A DNA stretch of 64,000 nt from an uncultured Rhizobiaceae bacterium. GTDB taxonomy: Bacteria; Pseudomonadota; Alphaproteobacteria; Rhizobiales; Rhizobiaceae. This document shows positions 48,994 to 59,097 of the stretch, one piece after another (the stretch's first letter is position 1; every line of letters starts with the position of its first letter). The stretch spans positions 310,001 through 374,000 of the forward strand of contig CATOTF010000002.1 of the NCBI GenBank assembly GCA_951813045.1. The letters run 5' to 3'. The translations under genes were made by a program, and so were the position numbers. The notes under the pieces were generated by a model. The model saw only the letters and a list, made by a program, of their open reading frames with translations. It made no database searches and had not been told where the DNA came from.

Positions 48994-50235
48994 CTATTTG
49001 TAAACTTCAGCCTGAACCTTATCGAGGTTCGCGAGAACTTCTTCGAGTGTGGACTGGTCCAGCATGAACTTCTGGAAACCTTCCATACCGGCTTTCGCCA
49101 TAGCCGCTGGTGCATCGCGGTCGTAGAACTGAGCAAGACCGGAAGCTGTAGACAATGTCGCCATGCCTTCAACGATAAATTTGTCGTCGGTATTCACCTC
49201 AGCATCAGAGTTTGGAGGAAGCTGGCCGATGGCCTTGTTCCATGTGCCCTGAATTTCAGGAGTAGCGATGAATGACAGGAACTTCTTGGCGTTTTCTACA
49301 TTCTTTGCTTTTGCAGGAATGAAGAATGCGTCTGCCGGTGCTTCTTCTGCGCGGGCAACACCTGGAGTGATTTCAGGGAACTGAAAGAAGTCGATCTGAT
49401 CGTCTGTCAGGCCTGCTGCTTTATATGAACCAACAGAGAAATTACCCATGACGTACATGGCAGCATCACCTTTGGCGAATGGTGCAATCGCATCCTGCCA
49501 CGACATTGTCGCGTGGTTTTTCACGAATGAGCATTTGTCCAGCATTTCGCCCCATTTGGCGAAAGTAGCACGGATACGTGGATCGGTATATTTGATCTTA
49601 CCGGCGGTCAGGTCGTTGTGAACGTCATAGCCGTTTGTACGCAGGTTCAGATAATCGAACACGCCAGCCGCCGTCCAAAGGAACTTTGTGCCGATGGTGA
49701 AAGGTGTAACGCCCGCTTCTTTCATCTTGCCGCAAGCATCTAGCATCTCAGCCCAGTTTGTGGGCTCTTTCAGGCTCAGCTTGTCAAAGATGTCTTTGCG
49801 GTAATAAACGCCCCATTGGTAGAAAGAGTAAGGTACACCCCACTGTTTTCCATCCCGTGACATGGTTGGTTTAATCGCATTGAACTTGCCTGAAAGGTTA
49901 GCATCAGACGCCCAAAGATCAGAAATATCTGCAAAAAGACCAGCGTCTACAAATGGGCCCATGCGGTTGCCGGGGTACCATGTGATGACATCTGGAGCAT
50001 CGTTTTGTAACGCGTTGCGGATTGTTGATTTATGCGCTTCGCGGTCGCCGTTGTTTGCTGTGACATTGATGTCAGGGTTGGCTTTTTTGAAAGCGTCAAC
50101 AGCCGCTTCAAAAGCAGCTTTTTTGTCTGGGTTAAGGTCATCGAATGTGATGACGAGGTCATTGGCATACGCCGTTGTGGCCAAAAGTGCTGCTGTACCA
50201 AGCGCAGCGGTAGCTCTGATGAGCGACTTGTACAT
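48994..50235 (-). CDS. Carbohydrate ABC transporter substrate-binding protein
   Basis: A 413-residue periplasmic protein of the CUT1/cluster B type. The signal peptide is about 24 residues, ending TAYA. The mature protein starts NDLVITFDDLNPDKKAAFEA and has a WGVPYSFYQWGVYYRKD segment and GDAAMYVMGNFSVGSYK, typical of sugar-binding proteins. It is the first gene of the minus-strand galactoside operon and diverges from the IclR-family gene. GGGAGGAAT precedes the ATG. The genes behind it (alpha-galactosidase, KDGal kinase, KDPGal aldolase) indicate a galactose-containing ligand. Confidence 0.92.
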   Translation of the reverse strand: MYKSLIRATAALGTAALLATTAYANDLVITFDDLNPDKKAAFEAAVDAFKKANPDINVTANNGDREAHKSTIRNALQNDAPDVITWYPGNRMGPFVDAGLFADISDLWASDANLSGKFNAIKPTMSRDGKQWGVPYSFYQWGVYYRKDIFDKLSLKEPTNWAEMLDACGKMKEAGVTPFTIGTKFLWTAAGVFDYLNLRTNGYDVHNDLTAGKIKYTDPRIRATFAKWGEMLDKCSFVKNHATMSWQDAIAPFAKGDAAMYVMGNFSVGSYKAAGLTDDQIDFFQFPEITPGVARAEEAPADAFFIPAKAKNVENAKKFLSFIATPEIQGTWNKAIGQLPPNSDAEVNTDDKFIVEGMATLSTASGLAQFYDRDAPAAMAKAGMEGFQKFMLDQSTLEEVLANLDKVQAEVYK

Positions 50236-50258
50236 GAGTTATTCCTCCCGGTTAATTT

Positions 50259-50408
50259 ACTCAGGCTCACCTGAACCTGAGTGTCTTCCAGACCAGTGTC
50301 CTTCCAACGAAGCTTTAACAATCCATCATGGGGTGCAGAAATGCAACGGTAGCCCATAACATAGCGGCCAAATGTCGTTCCATTATTTGGAACATAGTTT
50401 GACTATGT
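50259..50408. promoter_or_regulatory. Operator-rich divergent control region of the galactoside locus
   Basis: Between the binding-protein and iclR-type genes are three inverted repeats: ACTCAGG-N10-CCTGAGT at 50259-50282, GTTCCA-N5-TGGAAC at 50377-50393, and ACATAGT-TTG-ACTATGT at 50392-50408. The last two overlap by two bases. TGGAAC/GTTCCA half-sites resemble IclR-family boxes, so the adjacent regulator probably binds at 50377-50408 to control both directions. The first repeat lies in the 5' leader of the binding-protein mRNA. Confidence 0.6.
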
Positions 50409-50478
50409 AGAATTATTGGTTTAAGAACGTCTCTTGTCAAGCGTTGTAATGAAGCGCGGTGAATAAACAGGGTGTGGC

Positions 50479-51333
50479 GTGGAGCGGCAGCGGGAAACAA
50501 TTGAATTGTCAAAGGCTCGCCAGCCTGCTGAGATCGGCCCTGCGCGCCTGGATAGGCAAGAGCATAGCACCGGCACATTGGGCAAGGCGCTGGAAGTCTT
50601 GGACCTTATCGCCCATGCACCAAAACCCCTACGGTTTACCGATATATTACACCAGCTCAACCAACCTCGTGGAACATTGCATCGCCAGATTGCTAATCTG
50701 ATTGAAGAAGGCCTGGTCGAGCTGAACCCGGATCATTCCTACGCGCCGGGCATCCGCCTGCTCAATCTTGCCGCGCGCGCGTGGTCAAAAAATTCATTCA
50801 GATCAATTGCCGAACCCCATGTTCGGGCTTTGCATGAAGCCACCGGAGAAACGGTTCATCTGGGCCAAGTCACTGATATTCAAGTTGTCTATCTGGATAA
50901 ATTTGAGTCCATCCAAACGGTACGTATGCACAGTCAGGTGGGAAATGCGTCCCCCCTGTATTGTACGGGTATTGGCAAAGCCATGTTGGCCCTTTTACCC
51001 GAAGATGAGCTGGATGCCCGCGTTAAGCGGATCGAATTTAACAGGCACACGCAATCAACGCTATACACCGCCGAATTGCTTTTATCGGAGTTGGACGAAA
51101 TTCGCCGAACAGGTATTTCACACGACCGCGAGGAACATGAGCCGGGGATCAGGTGCGTGGCAGCTGGAATTGGTAGTTTTCAGTCCGGGACAATTGCTGG
51201 GATTTCAGTTACGGCCCCGGCATTTCGAATTGATGAAGAAATGTTGGTGGCGTGGGAAAAACTCGTCGTAAAAGCCGCGCGGGCAATTGAAGCGGATATG
51301 AAATCTAAACTCGGGCCGCGCCATCAGGAATAA
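50479..51333 (+). CDS. IclR-family transcriptional regulator
   Basis: A 284-residue regulator. A winged HTH at about residues 30-95 (TLGKALEVLDLIAHAPKPLR, DILHQLNQPRGTLHRQIANL) is followed by the IclR effector domain (residues 105-275: SPLYCTGIGKAMLALLPEDEL and the ISHDREEHEPGIRCVAAGI segment). The start is GTG at 50479 with only a weak ribosome-binding site. It is divergent from the galactoside importer operon and is followed by the importer's ATPase and a beta-galactosidase on its own strand, so it is very likely their local regulator, responding to galactose, galactonate or a related compound. Confidence 0.92.
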   Translation: MERQRETIELSKARQPAEIGPARLDRQEHSTGTLGKALEVLDLIAHAPKPLRFTDILHQLNQPRGTLHRQIANLIEEGLVELNPDHSYAPGIRLLNLAARAWSKNSFRSIAEPHVRALHEATGETVHLGQVTDIQVVYLDKFESIQTVRMHSQVGNASPLYCTGIGKAMLALLPEDELDARVKRIEFNRHTQSTLYTAELLLSELDEIRRTGISHDREEHEPGIRCVAAGIGSFQSGTIAGISVTAPAFRIDEEMLVAWEKLVVKAARAIEADMKSKLGPRHQE

Positions 51334-51366
51334 ATTGGTACGGCAGGTTACATTGGGAGAATAAGC

Positions 51367-52452
51367 ATGGCTGGGGTTACACTCACAAATGTCAAAAAAT
51401 CATTCGGCGATATTGATGTCATTCATGGCGTTAATCTGGAGATTAATGATGGGGAATTTATCGTTTTTGTCGGACCGTCCGGCTGCGGTAAATCCACGCT
51501 TTTACGGATCATATCAGGGCTTGAGGAAACGACGTCCGGCAAGCTTGACATTGGCGGCACCGATGTAACCCATATTGAACCATCGGAACGTGGCATCGCC
51601 ATGGTATTCCAGTCCTATGCGCTTTATCCGCATATGACCGTTTATGAAAACATGGCCTTTGGCCTGAAAATGAACGGTTTCGATAAAAACGAAATCGATC
51701 AGCGTGTGCAAAAGGCCGCTAAAATTCTTGAACTCGGGCCGCTGATGGATCGCAAACCCGCTGCCATGTCCGGCGGTCAACGCCAGCGTGTCGCCATTGG
51801 CCGTTCGATCGTGCGTGAACCAAAAGTCTTTTTATTCGACGAACCTCTTTCTAACCTCGATGCGGAACTGCGCGTCCAGATGCGGCTGGAAATTGCCAAA
51901 CTCCATAACGATCTTGATTCAACGATGATCTATGTGACCCACGACCAAACGGAAGCGATGACACTTGCTGATAAGATTGTAGTGCTGCGTGCCGGTATTG
52001 TTGAGCAGTTTGGCACGCCGCTGGAATTATATGATGATCCGGATAATGAGTTTGTTGCCGGGTTCATTGGTTCTCCGCGCATGAACTTCATGGACGGGGA
52101 AGTGACCAGTACGAAAAGAGGCTCGGCGAAAGTTGTCATGCCCACACTGAGCAATCTGAAAATTGATGTCGCTACCCGAGACCGCACCCCCGAAAATGGC
52201 GAAGCGGTAAAAGTTGGCATTCGGCCGGAACATTTTATCAGCGCAACCGGCGCTAAACACAAATTTAAGGCACCTACGACGGTTGTCGAACAGTTGGGCG
52301 GAAATTCCTATCTTTATCTCAACATCGGTGGCGGCTTGCCGCTAACAGTTGAGCAAAAGGGCCATACCGATGTGCAGGACGGGCAGATTGCCAATGTGGG
52401 CGTTGACCCGACAATGGCAATGTTGTTTGGAAGCGACGGGTTGCGAATCTAA
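51367..52452 (+). CDS. Carbohydrate ABC transporter ATP-binding protein (UgpC/MsmK-like)
   Basis: A 361-residue ATPase of the CUT1 family. Walker A is GPSGCGKST near residue 38, Q-loop [13 protein letters not shown], signature [15 protein letters not shown], Walker [14 protein letters not shown] and H-loop VTHDQTEAM, followed by a TOBE domain with [10 protein letters not shown]. It energises the galactoside permeases encoded on the opposite strand; such ATPases may also serve other sugar importers. GGGAGA lies before the ATG. It sits between the regulator and the GH42 gene on the plus strand. Confidence 0.93.
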   Translation: MAGVTLTNVKKSFGDIDVIHGVNLEINDGEFIVFVGPSGCGKSTLLRIISGLEETTSGKLDIGGTDVTHIEPSERGIAMVFQSYALYPHMTVYENMAFGLKMNGFDKNEIDQRVQKAAKILELGPLMDRKPAAMSGGQRQRVAIGRSIVREPKVFLFDEPLSNLDAELRVQMRLEIAKLHNDLDSTMIYVTHDQTEAMTLADKIVVLRAGIVEQFGTPLELYDDPDNEFVAGFIGSPRMNFMDGEVTSTKRGSAKVVMPTLSNLKIDVATRDRTPENGEAVKVGIRPEHFISATGAKHKFKAPTTVVEQLGGNSYLYLNIGGGLPLTVEQKGHTDVQDGQIANVGVDPTMAMLFGSDGLRI

Positions 52453-52511
52453 TCACCACCGCAGATTTGCAGACTTTTTTTAAAGCTAATATCCGTCTAT
52501 GGAACTGTTAA

Positions 52512-54479
52512 ATGACGAATATCTCTCCAACGTTTGGGGTGTGTTATTACCCTGAACACTGGCCCCGCGACATGTGGGAGGAAGATGCCGTGCGCATGGT
52601 TGAATGCGGAATTCAATATGTTCGCATCGCCGAATTTGCCTGGTCGAGAATTGAAATCAAAAGGGATCAGTTTGACTGGGAATGGTTGGATAATGCCATT
52701 TCGGTGTTGGGTGCGGCGGGCCTGAAAGTGGTCATGTGTACACCCACCGCTACACCGCCAAAATGGCTGGTCGATGAAATGCCCGACATGGTTGCTGTGG
52801 ATGAAAATGGCAAGCCTCGCAAATGGGGCTCCCGTCGCCATTACGATTTTTCCCATATCGGATATCGCAAGGAAAGTGCTCGCATTACCGAGATATTTGC
52901 AAAACGTTATGGCGAGAATCCCCATGTCGTTGCCTGGCAAACGGATAATGAATACGGCTGCCACGCAACAATCGTGAGCTACTCGAATGCGGCCAAAGAA
53001 GGTTTCCGTGATTGGCTTGCCCAGAAATATCAATCCCCTGACGCGCTTAATCGTGCCTGGGGAAACGTCTTCTGGTCGATGGAAGTTCAGGATTTTTCGG
53101 AAGTAGAGCTTCCCAACTTGACGGTAACGGAGCCGAACCCGTCACACATATTGGACTTCAGAAGATACACATCCGATCAGGTTGTTGAATTCAACCGTAT
53201 TCAAACGCAGATACTGAGAAAACTTGCCCCGGGCCGTGACCTGATTCACAATTTCATGGGTCATTTTTTGGAATTCGACCATTACGATGTGGCGCAGGAC
53301 CTTGATGTCGCGGGGTGGGATTCCTACCCCCTTGGCAATCTGGAGCGGCATTTCGATGATGCTAACTGGAAGGCCTGGTACCTGCGGGCAGGGGACCCGG
53401 ACATGCAGGCGTTTCATCACGACCTTTATCGCGGCTGTACCCCCGAAAAACGCATGTGGGTGATGGAACAGCAACCCGGCCCAGTAAATTGGGCACCGTG
53501 GAATCCCGACCCGCATCCGGGCATGGTTCGCCTGTGGAGCCATGAAGCGTTTGCCCACGGTGCTGAGGTCGTCAGTTATTTCCGTTGGCGGCAGGCCCCA
53601 TTTGCGCAGGAGCAGTTTCACGCCGCACTCAACCGGCCGGACGGTTCGCCCGACCGCGGGTATGAAGAAGCCGAGCAGGTTTCTAACGAGCTTGCAGCAC
53701 TTCCGAATACGAAGACCGAAAAGGCCAAGGTTGCCCTCCTGTTCGATTATGCATCGATCTGGGCCACGGAAATACAACGCCAAGGTGCGGACTATGATGG
53801 TTTTATCCTGGTGCGCGAATTTTACGCGGCCCTTCGAAAATTGGGCCAGAACATCGATGTAATTTCAACCCGCAGCGATCTGACCGGATACGAACTCATC
53901 GTCGTGCCCCACCTTTTGATGGTTGATCAGGCGCTGGTTGACAAGCTTGAAAAATCAGGTGCTCGTGTCGTTTTAGGACCTCGATCCGGTTCGCGAACCA
54001 GAAGCCATCAAATCCCCGACGCTTTGGCACCAGGGTTGTTGCAACAATTGATACCAATGCGCGTTTTGCGGGTTGAGAGCATTCGTCCGGGAATCGTCAT
54101 TCCGGTGGAAGGCATCGGATCATTTTCAAAATGGGCGGAACAGGTTGAACCGGGCGACGGGACTGATGTCCTTCTCACCGGTGGTGAAGGATACCCGGCG
54201 TGGGTGAGAAATAAGAGCTGTTCATATATTGCAGGATGGCCGGATCAGAACCTGCTTTCTCAAATCATGAAAGAAACGTTGCAGAACTGTGGCCTGACGA
54301 TTGTCGAGACCGGAGAAGACCTGCGCATTCGTGACCGGGGGCAAATACGCACAATCGTCAACTATGGACCAAAACCACAAGATGCCAGCGGCTTAATTGA
54401 TAGAAATGATGAGATATTGATCGGCACCACGATGATCAACGTGGGTGGGGTTATTATTCTGCATCGAGCGGTGCGTTAG
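52512..54479 (+). CDS. Beta-galactosidase (GH42)
   Basis: A 655-residue GH42 enzyme that hydrolyses terminal beta-galactosides. It begins [20 protein letters not shown], the family N-terminus. The acid/base Glu147 is in AWQTDNEYG and the nucleophile Glu319 in [12 protein letters not shown] barrel domain (residues 1-385), a trimerisation domain (about 390-590) and a short beta C-terminal domain fit the family. No signal peptide is seen, so it works on imported sugars. The ribosome-binding site is weak (GGAAC). Its stop overlaps the convergent edd stop by four bases. With the GH36 enzyme, the locus can open both alpha- and beta-galactosidic bonds. Confidence 0.93.
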   Translation: MTNISPTFGVCYYPEHWPRDMWEEDAVRMVECGIQYVRIAEFAWSRIEIKRDQFDWEWLDNAISVLGAAGLKVVMCTPTATPPKWLVDEMPDMVAVDENGKPRKWGSRRHYDFSHIGYRKESARITEIFAKRYGENPHVVAWQTDNEYGCHATIVSYSNAAKEGFRDWLAQKYQSPDALNRAWGNVFWSMEVQDFSEVELPNLTVTEPNPSHILDFRRYTSDQVVEFNRIQTQILRKLAPGRDLIHNFMGHFLEFDHYDVAQDLDVAGWDSYPLGNLERHFDDANWKAWYLRAGDPDMQAFHHDLYRGCTPEKRMWVMEQQPGPVNWAPWNPDPHPGMVRLWSHEAFAHGAEVVSYFRWRQAPFAQEQFHAALNRPDGSPDRGYEEAEQVSNELAALPNTKTEKAKVALLFDYASIWATEIQRQGADYDGFILVREFYAALRKLGQNIDVISTRSDLTGYELIVVPHLLMVDQALVDKLEKSGARVVLGPRSGSRTRSHQIPDALAPGLLQQLIPMRVLRVESIRPGIVIPVEGIGSFSKWAEQVEPGDGTDVLLTGGEGYPAWVRNKSCSYIAGWPDQNLLSQIMKETLQNCGLTIVETGEDLRIRDRGQIRTIVNYGPKPQDASGLIDRNDEILIGTTMINVGGVIILHRAVR

Positions 54480-56284
54480 AATACGCTTGCGCCAGTGTCG
54501 GCAGTGCTAACCACATTGCGGAATGCCGAAAATAATTCAACACCCATGCCGAATTGATTGCCCGACAGATCAGCCTTGGCTGGTGTACGAGCGGCCCATT
54601 CATCGTCCGCCACCAGTGCGGTAAGTTCACCGGTTATTGCATTCAGTCGAACAATATCACCATCGCGCAGCAGGGCAATGCCTCCGCCATCGGCCGCTTC
54701 CGGCGTCACATGAATGGCGGCGGGAACTTTGCCGGATGCGCCGGACATGCGGCCATCGGTGACCAAGGCAACCTTAAATCCGCGGTCCTGCAATACACCC
54801 AAGGGCGGAGTCAGCTTGTGAAGCTCAGGCATGCCGTTGGATCGCGGGCCCTGAAAACGGCAGACTGCGATGACATCCATATTCAATTCGCCCACTTCAA
54901 ACGCTTCCTTGATGCCATTTTGCGTATTGAAAATACGTACGGGTGCTTCCACCACGTGATGCTCTTTTCTAACCGCAGATATCTTGATTACGGCCCGCCC
55001 GATATTGCCGTCGAGCATCTTTAGGCCACCGTCTTTTGAAAATGGATTATCTACGGTCGAGAGGATTTTATCGTTTCCAGCCACACCTGGTGCATCGCTC
55101 CAAATGACCGTGTCACCATCCAGTTTCGGTTCTTTTGCCTGTTGGCTCATACCGCTGCCGGCAATGGTTTTTACGTCCTCATGGAGTTGTCCGCCGCGCA
55201 GGAGTTCTCCGATCACATAGGGAAGACCACCGGCTGCGTGAAAATGGTTCACGTCCGCCATGCCGTTTGGATAGACCCGCGCCAAAAGGGGCGTGCATGC
55301 GGCAAGGTCAGAAATATCTTCCAGAGACAGGCAAATGCCTGCTGCTTTCGCAATCGCAACCAAATGCATCACATGGTTGGTAGAACCGCCGGTCGTGTGA
55401 AGGCCGATCACACCGTTGACAATTGCTTTCTCGTCAATCACATGGCCCACTGGTGTAAACTCGTTACCGCTGCCAGTAATGGCCAGTGCCCGTTGTGTCG
55501 CGGCACGGGTCAGTGCGTCGCGCAAGGGTGTGCCGGGGTTGATGAAACTGGAACCGGGAAGATGCAGTCCCATGAATTCCATTAACATCTGGTTGGAATT
55601 TGCAGTGCCGTAAAATGTGCATGTGCCCGGAGAATGGTATGATGCACTCTCAGCTTCCAACAGTTCTTTTCGACCCACTTTCCCTTCCGCATAAAGCTGA
55701 CGGATGCGCACTTTTTCCGGGTTTGACATGCCGGAGGGCATTGGGCCAGCGGGCACGAAGACTGCCGGCAGGTGACCAAAGCTCAATGCTCCTATGAGCA
55801 GGCCGGGAACAATCTTGTCGCAAACCCCAAGATAGAGCGCAGCATCAAACATATTGTGAGACAGGCCCACAGCCGTTGCCATCGCGATAATATCACGGGA
55901 AAAAAGCGACAGTTCCATGCCTTTTTGGCCTTGGGTAACGCCGTCGCACATGGCCGGAACACCCGATGCAATCTGCGCAACACCACCAGCCTCACGTGCG
56001 GCCTCTTTTATGATGTCGGGAAACCGGCCAAACGGTTGATGGGCGGACAACATATCGTTGTAAGAGGTGACAATTGCGAGGTTGGAAACCACATCGCCTG
56101 CCAAGGCCGATTTATCTTCTGACCCACATGCGGCAAAGCCATGGGCAAGGTTGCCACAAGTCAACGATGAGCGGTGAGGACCTTCGCTTGCTGCGATATC
56201 CAACCGTTCCAAATAGGCTTCACGGGTGGGTTTACTGCGTTCAACAAGGCGGTCGGTTACAGCTTTTACTGCAGCAATAGTCAT
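54476..56284 (-). CDS. edd: Phosphogluconate dehydratase
   Basis: A 602-residue IlvD/Edd-family dehydratase that turns 6-phosphogluconate into KDPG in the Entner-Doudoroff pathway. Iron-sulfur ligand Cys residues lie in [20 protein letters not shown] (near residue 120) and [19 protein letters not shown] (near 215). The C-terminal [20 protein letters not shown] is the family signature. It is the third gene of the zwf-pgl-edd operon, 33 bases after pgl. A KDPG aldolase is not next to it; the dgoA-like aldolase 10 kb away is attached to the galactose operon, and a separate eda presumably exists elsewhere. Confidence 0.95.
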   Translation of the reverse strand: MTIAAVKAVTDRLVERSKPTREAYLERLDIAASEGPHRSSLTCGNLAHGFAACGSEDKSALAGDVVSNLAIVTSYNDMLSAHQPFGRFPDIIKEAAREAGGVAQIASGVPAMCDGVTQGQKGMELSLFSRDIIAMATAVGLSHNMFDAALYLGVCDKIVPGLLIGALSFGHLPAVFVPAGPMPSGMSNPEKVRIRQLYAEGKVGRKELLEAESASYHSPGTCTFYGTANSNQMLMEFMGLHLPGSSFINPGTPLRDALTRAATQRALAITGSGNEFTPVGHVIDEKAIVNGVIGLHTTGGSTNHVMHLVAIAKAAGICLSLEDISDLAACTPLLARVYPNGMADVNHFHAAGGLPYVIGELLRGGQLHEDVKTIAGSGMSQQAKEPKLDGDTVIWSDAPGVAGNDKILSTVDNPFSKDGGLKMLDGNIGRAVIKISAVRKEHHVVEAPVRIFNTQNGIKEAFEVGELNMDVIAVCRFQGPRSNGMPELHKLTPPLGVLQDRGFKVALVTDGRMSGASGKVPAAIHVTPEAADGGGIALLRDGDIVRLNAITGELTALVADDEWAARTPAKADLSGNQFGMGVELFSAFRNVVSTADTGASVF

Positions 56285-56317
56285 ATCAGTTTCCCGTGGG
56301 GGCTGGATTGGAATTGG

Positions 56318-57025
56318 TTACGGTGTCCAATAGACCTGCAATTGGACGTCAGGGTGACGGATGATGTGCCGCACGGGCATGTCATCGGCAGGGCCATCTT
56401 CAAGTGTTTTTTCAAAAACCGCGCGTTTTTCCGCCCCTTCAATGTGAAGAATGAGATTTTTGGCGGAGACGATGGCGGGCAAGGTCATGGTAATACGGGG
56501 TTCACCGGCACCGGGTGCGGAGATCGGCAGGAAGAGTTTTTCACCGGAAGGGTCGCAGGCAGCCGATAGATTATCTGCGCCGGGGAAAAATGAGGCCGTA
56601 TGCCCGTCTAACCCCATGCCCAGTGTTACAACGTCGAAAGGCAGTTCATCATCCTCGCGCAGGCGGGATTCCGCCATATTGGCGGCTTCCTCGACGGAAC
56701 TGTTTGCATCGTAGAGTGTCAGAAATTCGCTGGCCGGATGGTCGAGCAGGCCAAGACATGTGCGGATCATCTGCGCGTTGCTGCGTCCGTTATCATCGGG
56801 CACGAAACGTTCATCTACCAGTGCGAAGTAGACCATGTCTTTGGCGTCGCCCAGTTCTTTTCCAAGGCGTTCGAGAAACGCTTTTGGCGTTGAACCACCG
56901 GAAAGGGCAATTGATGCAAAATCGCCTTCCATCATATTGGTCGACAAGGCGCCTTTGACGAATTGCGTCAGCGCATCGGTCAAAGCGTCCCGCGTGTCGA
57001 ACTCATGGAATTGCGCAATAGCCAC
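56318..57025 (-). CDS. pgl: 6-phosphogluconolactonase
   Basis: A 235-residue lactonase of the DevB/NagB-like fold that hydrolyses 6-phosphogluconolactone to 6-phosphogluconate. The family segments ASIALSGGSTPKAFLERLG, YFALVDERFVPDDNGRSNA and LGMGLDGHTASFFPG are all present. The start is GTG in a TAGTG overlap with zwf, so the two are coupled. It is the middle gene of zwf-pgl-edd, the standard order in rhizobia. Length and motifs are normal. Confidence 0.95.
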   Translation of the reverse strand: MAIAQFHEFDTRDALTDALTQFVKGALSTNMMEGDFASIALSGGSTPKAFLERLGKELGDAKDMVYFALVDERFVPDDNGRSNAQMIRTCLGLLDHPASEFLTLYDANSSVEEAANMAESRLREDDELPFDVVTLGMGLDGHTASFFPGADNLSAACDPSGEKLFLPISAPGAGEPRITMTLPAIVSAKNLILHIEGAEKRAVFEKTLEDGPADDMPVRHIIRHPDVQLQVYWTP

Positions 57026-58491
57026 TATTGGTCCCCGTCATTCCAAGTGCGGTGGTCCCGTTCGATCAGGGCAATGGATTGGCTTGGCCCCCATGTGCCT
57101 GCCGTATAATTGCTTACCGGATGGGATGTTTCTTCCCAGGCTTCGAAAATTGGGTCAATCCATTTCCATGCTTCTTCAACTTCATCGCGGCGCATAAACA
57201 AAGTCTGGTTGCCGCGAATAACATCGAGCAACAGTCGTTCGTATGCATCGGGGCTGCGGTGTTCGAAGTTCTCGGCAAAGCTCATATCGAGAGGCAAATG
57301 TTTGAGCCGCATGCCGCCGGGACCGGGGTCTTTAATCATGATCCATTGCTTCACGGATTCATCTGGCTGTAATCGCAAGACCAGCCGGTTGGAAATTGGT
57401 GCCCCAGCATCTTTGCCAAAGATGGAATAGGGCACGGGTTTAAACTGAATGACAATTTCTGACATGCGCATCGCCATGCGTTTTCCGGTGCGCAGATAAA
57501 AGGGAACGCCACTCCAGCGCCAGTTCTCAACCTCGGCCTTAAGCGCGACAAATGTTGCGGTATCGCTGTCTTCACCCAATTCATTGAGGTATCCGTCAAC
57601 TTTTCCATCCGGTCCGGCACCGGCGTGATATTGGGCGCGAACCGTGTTTTCTGCCGGGATAGGTTTCAGGGACCGAAGAACTTTCAGTTTTTCATCGCGG
57701 ATGGAATCCGCATCCGCCGATGCGGGCGCTTCCATTGCCACAAGGCAAAGCAATTGCATGAGATGGTTTTGCACCATGTCGCGCATTGCACCGGATTTAT
57801 TGTAATAGCCGACACGGTCTCCCACACCGACAGTCTCAGCTACAGTAATTTGAACGTGATCAATGTGAGATGAATTCCACAAAGGCTCAAATAGTGCGTT
57901 AGCGAACCGCAGGGCAAGGAGGTTTTGAACCGTTTCTTTGCCGAGATAATGATCGATCCGGAAAACCTGTTTCTCGCCAAAATACTGACCAACTTCACTG
58001 TTCAGTTTTTGGGCGGAATCAAGATCACGCCCCAGTGGTTTTTCGATCACAACACGGGAGTTATCATCGACGAGGCCAAACCTGTTTAGCCGTTCGGATA
58101 TGGAACCAAACAGGGTTGGCCCAACTGCCAGATAAAAGGCGCGAATTTTCCCCGGTGTGGATTTTTCCAGACATGCCTGCAAATTATCCCAGCCACCATC
58201 AGATGTGGCGTCAATTCTCACGTAGTCGAGCCGGTTTAAAAAACGCTGGAGACTTTCTTCACTGCGGTGTTCTTCCGACACATGTTCGCGCAAGGCATCA
58301 TGGGCAATCTTCTGATAATCTTCGCGGGAAAGATCACCACGCGATGCGCCAATCATGCGGGCGTCGTCTGGCAATTGTCCGTCATGATCACGATGATAAA
58401 GTGCTGGAAGTAATTTCCGTTGCGCGAGATCACCGGTACCGCCAAAGATGACGTAATCAAACGGCTCAACAGGGATGATTTTGCTGGTCAT
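57025..58491 (-). CDS. zwf: Glucose-6-phosphate 1-dehydrogenase
   Basis: A 488-residue enzyme that oxidises glucose-6-phosphate to 6-phosphogluconolactone. The nucleotide-binding loop is FGGTGDLAQRKLLPALY near residues 16-32, and the active-site motif FRIDHYLGKETVQNLL, with its catalytic His, is near residue 177. It is the first gene of the Entner-Doudoroff operon. Upstream, 31-44 bases before the ATG, lies the near-palindromic operator shared with glgP and the polyamine-type transporter. Its place at the promoter suggests direct control of Entner-Doudoroff flux by that unknown regulator. Confidence 0.96.
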   Translation of the reverse strand: MTSKIIPVEPFDYVIFGGTGDLAQRKLLPALYHRDHDGQLPDDARMIGASRGDLSREDYQKIAHDALREHVSEEHRSEESLQRFLNRLDYVRIDATSDGGWDNLQACLEKSTPGKIRAFYLAVGPTLFGSISERLNRFGLVDDNSRVVIEKPLGRDLDSAQKLNSEVGQYFGEKQVFRIDHYLGKETVQNLLALRFANALFEPLWNSSHIDHVQITVAETVGVGDRVGYYNKSGAMRDMVQNHLMQLLCLVAMEAPASADADSIRDEKLKVLRSLKPIPAENTVRAQYHAGAGPDGKVDGYLNELGEDSDTATFVALKAEVENWRWSGVPFYLRTGKRMAMRMSEIVIQFKPVPYSIFGKDAGAPISNRLVLRLQPDESVKQWIMIKDPGPGGMRLKHLPLDMSFAENFEHRSPDAYERLLLDVIRGNQTLFMRRDEVEEAWKWIDPIFEAWEETSHPVSNYTAGTWGPSQSIALIERDHRTWNDGDQ

Positions 58492-58521
58492 GGGAAGCCT
58501 ATTGCATCTTTTTTGAGATAA

Positions 58522-58535
58522 TTCAATCGATTTAA
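58522..58535 (-). promoter_or_regulatory. Putative operator upstream of zwf (shared motif)
   Basis: Read toward zwf it is TTAAATCGATTGAA, identical over 14 bases to the site upstream of glgP and sharing its 12-base core with the site upstream of the polyamine-type transporter. It ends about 30 bases before the zwf ATG, where it could overlap the promoter or transcription start. Confidence 0.6.
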
Positions 58536-58566
58536 ATAATAGAAATGGCGGCCTGATTCTAAAGTA

Positions 58567-59019
58567 TCACCCAACCGCTTTGAGAAAATAAACCCGGTCG
58601 AATCCATCCTCATGGCGGCGGTCGATCTCCACAAACCCAAGCTTTGGGTAAAGCCCCAGATTTTCGGTCATTTTCTCATTGGTGTAGAGTTCAATGGCGC
58701 TGCGCCCGCCATTTATCGCCTGCATCTCAAGTTGATCGAATACGTCGCGAGACAATCCCTTGCCCTGACATTGCGGCAGCAGCGCAATGTTTTCGACAAG
58801 CAGCACGTCATTGATGGCGTAACTGATGACATAACCCACAGGTTCACCACCGTTTTGGATAATCTGCGCCTGATTTTCCGCAATCGCGGCGGCAAAATCT
58901 GCAACCATAGGGGCAGGTTTTTTGCCAATTCGTGCGACGAATTTTTCATAGGCCGTGGTTGCGCATTGCTGCATGAAGTTCAGATCGTTGTGAATTGCCA
59001 AACGTAGGGTCGTCAACAT
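58567..59019 (-). CDS. GNAT-family N-acetyltransferase
   Basis: A 150-residue single-domain acetyltransferase. The acetyl-CoA loop is IALLPQCQGKGLSRDVFDQL near residues 90-110 (a Q-x-x-G-x-G type motif). The following YTNEKMTENLGLYPKLGFVEI is the usual GNAT C-terminal half. The acceptor substrate is unknown; small-molecule amines and protein N-termini are both possible. It lies alone between zwf and the divergent SDR gene, with 78 bases on that side. The reading frame is complete. Confidence 0.82.
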   Translation of the reverse strand: MLTTLRLAIHNDLNFMQQCATTAYEKFVARIGKKPAPMVADFAAAIAENQAQIIQNGGEPVGYVISYAINDVLLVENIALLPQCQGKGLSRDVFDQLEMQAINGGRSAIELYTNEKMTENLGLYPKLGFVEIDRRHEDGFDRVYFLKAVG

Positions 59020-59097
59020 AAAGAATTGCTGCTTTCAGATGTTGCAGGAGTTCGGCTGGCAGCATAGCTTAACTGAAGATTATTTGGAGGATTTGTT

